Below are positions 6,352-8,976 of a stretch of DNA of 8,976 bases, piece after piece; positions within the stretch are counted from its first letter, which is position 1; every line of letters starts with the position of its first letter. The position numbers and the translations under genes were made by a program. Below the pieces are notes generated by a model, which was given only the letters and a program-made list of their open reading frames with translations, had not been told where the DNA came from and did no database searches. The stretch comes from Clostridiaceae bacterium (GTDB lineage: Bacteria > Bacillota > Clostridia > Acetivibrionales > DTU013). Location of the stretch: assembly GCA_012799845.1 (NCBI GenBank), contig JAAZKL010000359.1, positions 1-8,976 on the forward strand. The letters run 5' to 3'.

Positions 6352-6370
6352 ATATCCCTGGGTTGGATAT
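6352..6370 (+). repeat. Inverted repeat ATATCC-N7-GGATAT before uxaC
   Basis: Two perfect 6-bp arms (6352-6357 and 6365-6370) flank a 7-nt loop and end 14 bp before the GGAGGA ribosome site. The 6-7-6 geometry is the same as that of the repeat before uxuB, but the arm sequence differs. It may be a small hairpin or a protein site. Confidence 0.35.
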
Positions 6371-6384
6371 CGGAATTTTACTCT

Positions 6385-6390
6385 GGAGGA
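6385..6390 (+). promoter_or_regulatory. Ribosome binding site that decides the uxaC start
   Basis: GGAGGA lies 9 nt before the ATG at 6400 and only 3 nt before an in-frame ATG at 6394. The spacing favours 6400. E. coli UxaC has 10 residues before its FLL segment, close to the 9 obtained with the start at 6400. Confidence 0.65.
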
Positions 6391-6399
6391 GAAATGATT

Positions 6400-7809
6400 A
6401 TGAAGAGAAAATTCATGGACAATAATTTCCTGCTGCATAATGAAACAGCAGCCGCCCTTTATCACGAATATGCTGCGAAAATGCCCATCATCGACTATCA
6501 CTGCCATCTGGATCCCAAAGAGATAGCTGAAAACAAAAAATTCAGGAACATCACGGAATTATGGCTCGGCGGCGATCACTACAAGTGGCGCGCCATGAGG
6601 ATAAACGGCGTCGAGGAGAGGTTCATCACCGGGGATGCGGATGATAAGGCAAAATTCATGAAATGGGCGGAGACGATGCCGTATTGCATCGGCAATCCCC
6701 TGTACCACTGGACCCACCTGGAACTGCGGAGATACTTCGGCATAGAAGAGCTTCTTTCGCCCGAAACTGCCGAATATATATGGAGTAAATGCAATGAAAT
6801 GCTGGCGGATGACTTGTTCTCAGCCAGGGAGCTTATAAAGCGCTCGAATGTGAAGGCCCTGTGCACCACCGACGACCCTGCCGATGCGCTTGAATACCAT
6901 GAGCAGATCGCCGGCGACAAGGGATTCGGCGTAAAGGTTCTGCCAACGTTCAGGCCTGACAAGGCGCTGAATATCGACAAGCCGGATTTCACAAAATGGG
7001 TGGAGAAGCTTGAAAATGCTGCCGGAATGGTAATAAACGACTACGACAGTTTCAGAGAAGCCCTCTCTGAAAGGCTGGAATACTTCAACAGCAGGGGCTG
7101 CAGGCTGTCGGACCATTCGCTTGAACCTGCGGTATACGAGGAATGCAGCGACGAAGAAGCATCACGGATCTTCAGCAAAGTAATGTCGGGTGGGGAACCT
7201 GATACTGAAGAAGTGAAGAAATACAGGACAAACCTGCTCACATTCCTTGGAACCCGGTACAGCGAACTCGGCTGGGTGATGCAGCTCCACATCGGGTGTA
7301 TGAGGAACAACAACACCCGGCAGTTCAGGCTGATTGGGCCGGATACGGGCTTCGACGCCATCGATGACGCGGTATATGCCCGTTCGCTGGCCAGACTGCT
7401 GGACAGGATAGATACCCTGGCCGGGATCCCGAAAACGATCCTGTACTGCCTCGATCCCAGCGCAAATGAGGTCATCAGCGTTATAGCCGGATGCTTCCAG
7501 GGCGGAGGCATTCCCGGAAAGATACAGTTCGGTTCCGCATGGTGGTTCAACGACCACCTGGACGGCATGAAAAGGCAGATGACGGTGCTTGCGTCCACAG
7601 GCCTGCTGGGCAGGTTCGTCGGGATGCTTACCGATTCGAGGAGCTTTTTGTCATACACCAGGCATGAGTATTTCAGGCGTATACTATGCAGCATCCTCGG
7701 CGAATGGGCCGAAAACGGTGAAGCGCCGCATGATATCGCCCTGCTCGGCAAAATGGCGCAGGATATCAGTTTCAACAACGCCAGGGATTACTTAGGATTC
7801 GACGTATAA
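6400..7809 (+). CDS. uxaC: Uronate isomerase (glucuronate/galacturonate isomerase)
   Basis: This 469-residue cytoplasmic enzyme of the amidohydrolase fold interconverts D-glucuronate with D-fructuronate, and D-galacturonate with D-tagaturonate. It resembles E. coli UxaC (470 residues) along its whole length. Recognisable blocks are DYHCHLDP with the metal-site pair H34 and H36, GGDHYKWRAMR, GNPLYHWTHLELRR, TTDDP, HIGCMRNNNTRQF, FGSAWWFND, and RFVGMLTDSRSFLSYTRHEY. No frameshift or missing block is seen. It is the last gene of the plus-strand sugar-acid set and is followed by a probable terminator. It would feed fructuronate to the SDR reductase encoded at the front of the set. The initiator could be the ATG six bases upstream, adding two residues. 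The identification is very secure. Confidence 0.97.
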   Translation: MKRKFMDNNFLLHNETAAALYHEYAAKMPIIDYHCHLDPKEIAENKKFRNITELWLGGDHYKWRAMRINGVEERFITGDADDKAKFMKWAETMPYCIGNPLYHWTHLELRRYFGIEELLSPETAEYIWSKCNEMLADDLFSARELIKRSNVKALCTTDDPADALEYHEQIAGDKGFGVKVLPTFRPDKALNIDKPDFTKWVEKLENAAGMVINDYDSFREALSERLEYFNSRGCRLSDHSLEPAVYEECSDEEASRIFSKVMSGGEPDTEEVKKYRTNLLTFLGTRYSELGWVMQLHIGCMRNNNTRQFRLIGPDTGFDAIDDAVYARSLARLLDRIDTLAGIPKTILYCLDPSANEVISVIAGCFQGGGIPGKIQFGSAWWFNDHLDGMKRQMTVLASTGLLGRFVGMLTDSRSFLSYTRHEYFRRILCSILGEWAENGEAPHDIALLGKMAQDISFNNARDYLGFDV

Positions 7810-7898
7810 AAACCCGCTAACGCATAAAAAATCTGCAAATGAATGAAAAAATGCGGATGCATGAAAAAACCGAGTAATAAGCTGAGGCTTTTGACAGA

Positions 7899-7933
7899 CC
7901 CGCTTCCGGCTTTGTGGTTTGCCGGCAGGCGGG
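7899..7933 (+). terminator. Probable Rho-independent terminator after uxaC
   Basis: CCCGC (7899-7903) pairs with GCGGG (7929-7933), and CCGGC (7906-7910) with GCCGG (7921-7925). A small internal loop separates them, and a 10-nt loop closes the stem. ATTTTGTTGCTATTTGTT follows, an interrupted U-rich tract. It lies 90 bp past the uxaC stop and just before a candidate mazG promoter, where a unit boundary is expected. Confidence 0.65.
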
Positions 7934-7939
7934 ATTTTG

Positions 7940-7969
7940 TTGCTATTTGTTATCAAAATAGGATAAAAT
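7940..7969 (+). promoter_or_regulatory. Candidate sigma-A promoter for mazG-hup
   Basis: TTGCTA (7940-7945, four of six matches to the -35) and TAAAAT (7964-7969, five of six to the -10) are 18 bp apart. The region is AT-rich and follows the uxaC terminator. It would give a leader of roughly 100 nt before mazG. Confidence 0.4.
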
Positions 7970-7990
7970 ATAGCAGACAGAACGAACTTC

Positions 7991-8040
7991 GGCATTGCCC
8001 GCGGCTTTACCGGTGAGATGCCAGCAACTTTGCCGGCGGG
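7991..8040 (+). other. Structured leader of mazG with two competing stems
   Basis: CCCGCGGC (7998-8005) can pair with GCC and GCGGG (8032-8034 and 8036-8040) across a one-base bulge. GGCAT (7991-7995) can instead pair with ATGCC (8018-8022). The two pairings cross, so they would be alternatives or a pseudoknot. No known riboswitch or leader class is recognised. Confidence 0.3.
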
Positions 8041-8073
8041 ATATTATAAACAGAACAACGGGAGATATGTGTT

Positions 8074-8871
8074 ATGTATAAGGAGAAATACACTTTTGAT
8101 GATCTGCTTGAGATAATGGCAAGGCTCAGGGGAGAAAACGGTTGTCCGTGGGACAGGGAGCAGACCCATGAAAGCCTGCGCATATATATGATCGAAGAGA
8201 CATATGAAGTCCTGGAAGCGCTGGACTCGGGGGACAAGGGCAGATTCTGCAATGAACTCGGCGATCTGCTGCTGCAGATCGTGTTCCATGCGCAGATCGC
8301 GAAGGAAAACGGCGATTTCGACATCGGGGATGTGACCACGGAGGTCTGCAAAAAGCTCATATCCAGGCATCCTCACATATTCGGCAACGTAAAGGCTGAT
8401 ACTGCCGAAAAGGTCGTCGAGAACTGGGAGGCAATAAAGAAGAAGGAAAAGAAGCTGAAGAGCCAGACGGGAGTTCTCAATGACGTGCCCAGGAACCTGC
8501 CGGCGCTCATGAGGAGCTACAAGGTGCAGCAAAAGGCCGCGCAGGTCGGATTTGACTGGGATGACATAGAAGATGTGTTCCGGAAGGTAGATGAGGAAAT
8601 ACAGGAACTGCGGGATGTATATAAAAGTAAGAATGTGGAAAGAATTACTGATGAACTGGGAGATGCATTTTTTGCTCTCGTTAACCTCTCCAGATTTCTC
8701 AATGTACAACCTGAACTGGCTCTGAACGGGACGATCGGCAAATTTATAAAACGGTTCGAGTACATCGAAAAGCAAAGCGAGAAGGCAGGCAGGAAGCTGG
8801 AGGACATGAGCCTTTCAGAAATGGACGAACTCTGGAACGAAGCAAAAGTTCAACTCTCGGACGAGCAATGA
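8074..8871 (+). CDS. mazG: Nucleoside triphosphate pyrophosphohydrolase MazG
   Basis: This 265-residue cytoplasmic enzyme hydrolyses nucleoside triphosphates to monophosphates and pyrophosphate, a house-cleaning and stress-linked activity. E. coli MazG has 263 residues. GCPWDREQTHESL (23-35) is the family N-terminal block. The first all-alpha NTP-PPase domain has the metal site E41-E42-x-x-E45 and E61-L-G-D64. HPHIFG (99-104) follows, then a lysine-rich linker (about 121-130). The second domain repeats the pattern as E174-E175-x-x-E178 and E194-L-G-D197, so both metal sites look intact. GGAG at 8061-8064 lies 9 nt before the ATG. The tetrapyrrole-methylase domain fused to the N-terminus of MazG in Bacillus YabN is absent. 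It is 20 nt upstream of hup and very probably co-transcribed with it. Confidence 0.95.
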   Translation: MYKEKYTFDDLLEIMARLRGENGCPWDREQTHESLRIYMIEETYEVLEALDSGDKGRFCNELGDLLLQIVFHAQIAKENGDFDIGDVTTEVCKKLISRHPHIFGNVKADTAEKVVENWEAIKKKEKKLKSQTGVLNDVPRNLPALMRSYKVQQKAAQVGFDWDDIEDVFRKVDEEIQELRDVYKSKNVERITDELGDAFFALVNLSRFLNVQPELALNGTIGKFIKRFEYIEKQSEKAGRKLEDMSLSEMDELWNEAKVQLSDEQ

Positions 8872-8891
8872 TAAAATTTGGAGGTAAACTG

Positions 8892-8976
8892 ATGAACAAA
8901 GCTGAATTGGTTGGCAGAATGGCGGAGAAGGGCAGTATAACGAAGGCTGATGCTGAAAAAGCCTTGAACGCGTTCA
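8892..8976 (+). CDS. hup: HU-family DNA-binding protein, 3' end cut by window edge
   Basis: Only the first 28 codons are in the window. They read MNKAELVGRMAEKG followed by SITKADAEKALNAF, the helical N-terminal pattern of HU/IHF histone-like proteins, which are about 90 residues long. HU dimers bind and bend DNA in the nucleoid. GGAGG at 8880-8884 lies 7 nt before the ATG. The gene follows mazG by 20 nt. The mazG-hup order is familiar from Clostridia, where an S4-domain RNA-binding gene and yabP/yabQ often come next. Confidence 0.9.
   Translation, partial: MNKAELVGRMAEKGSITKADAEKALNAF

Noticed and set aside
7041..7778. A 245-codon minus-strand frame opposite uxaC.
   Set aside because: It is a shadow of uxaC, whose identity is certain along its whole length.
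8044..8775. A 243-codon minus-strand frame opposite mazG.
   Set aside because: mazG has both metal sites and full length in the other strand. This frame has no motif or ribosome site.

Overview
The window reads as a chromosomal segment of a Gram-positive bacterium of the Clostridia type. The grounds are strong GGAGG-type ribosome sites, heavy use of AGG (Arg) and ATA (Ile) codons, GC content near one half by eye, and a mazG-hup pair at the right end, an arrangement typical of Clostridia. The genus cannot be named from the sequence alone.

Layout. Positions 1-753 hold the 3' part of a NodB-type polysaccharide deacetylase gene on the plus strand. A near-perfect bidirectional terminator (762-802) separates it from a convergent PfkB-family sugar kinase gene (809-1882, minus strand), probably 2-dehydro-3-deoxygluconate kinase. 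A 301-bp divergent intergenic region (1883-2183) follows. It contains inverted repeats and promoter-like elements. A plus-strand gene set then follows: SDR-type D-mannonate oxidoreductase (uxuB, 2184-3041), 6-phosphogluconate dehydrogenase (gnd, 3301-4752), a LarA-superfamily nickel-dependent racemase/epimerase (4887-6245) and uronate isomerase (uxaC, 6400-7809). This set ends at a probable terminator (7899-7933). The last part is a housekeeping block: mazG (8074-8871) and the first 28 codons of an HU-type DNA-binding protein gene (8892 onward).

How the genes may work together. UxaC converts D-glucuronate to D-fructuronate, and UxuB reduces that to D-mannonate. The standard next step is dehydration by UxuA to 2-keto-3-deoxygluconate (KDG), then KDG kinase and KDPG aldolase. 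The kinase candidate is present, but UxuA and the aldolase are not in the window. The set instead contains a LarA homologue and Gnd. If the LarA homologue interconverts D-mannonate and D-gluconate (C2 epimers), the genes would describe a second exit: glucuronate to fructuronate to mannonate to gluconate, then a kinase step to 6-phosphogluconate, then ribulose 5-phosphate. This is the main hypothesis of the report. It is inferred from gene content and conserved active-site residues and is not proven.

The three gaps inside the plus-strand set are 259, 134 and 154 bp. Each contains stem-loop potential without a strong U-tract, and two contain imperfect direct repeats with a period of about 50 bp. 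This suggests one transcription unit with intercistronic RNA structure, rather than separately terminated genes.
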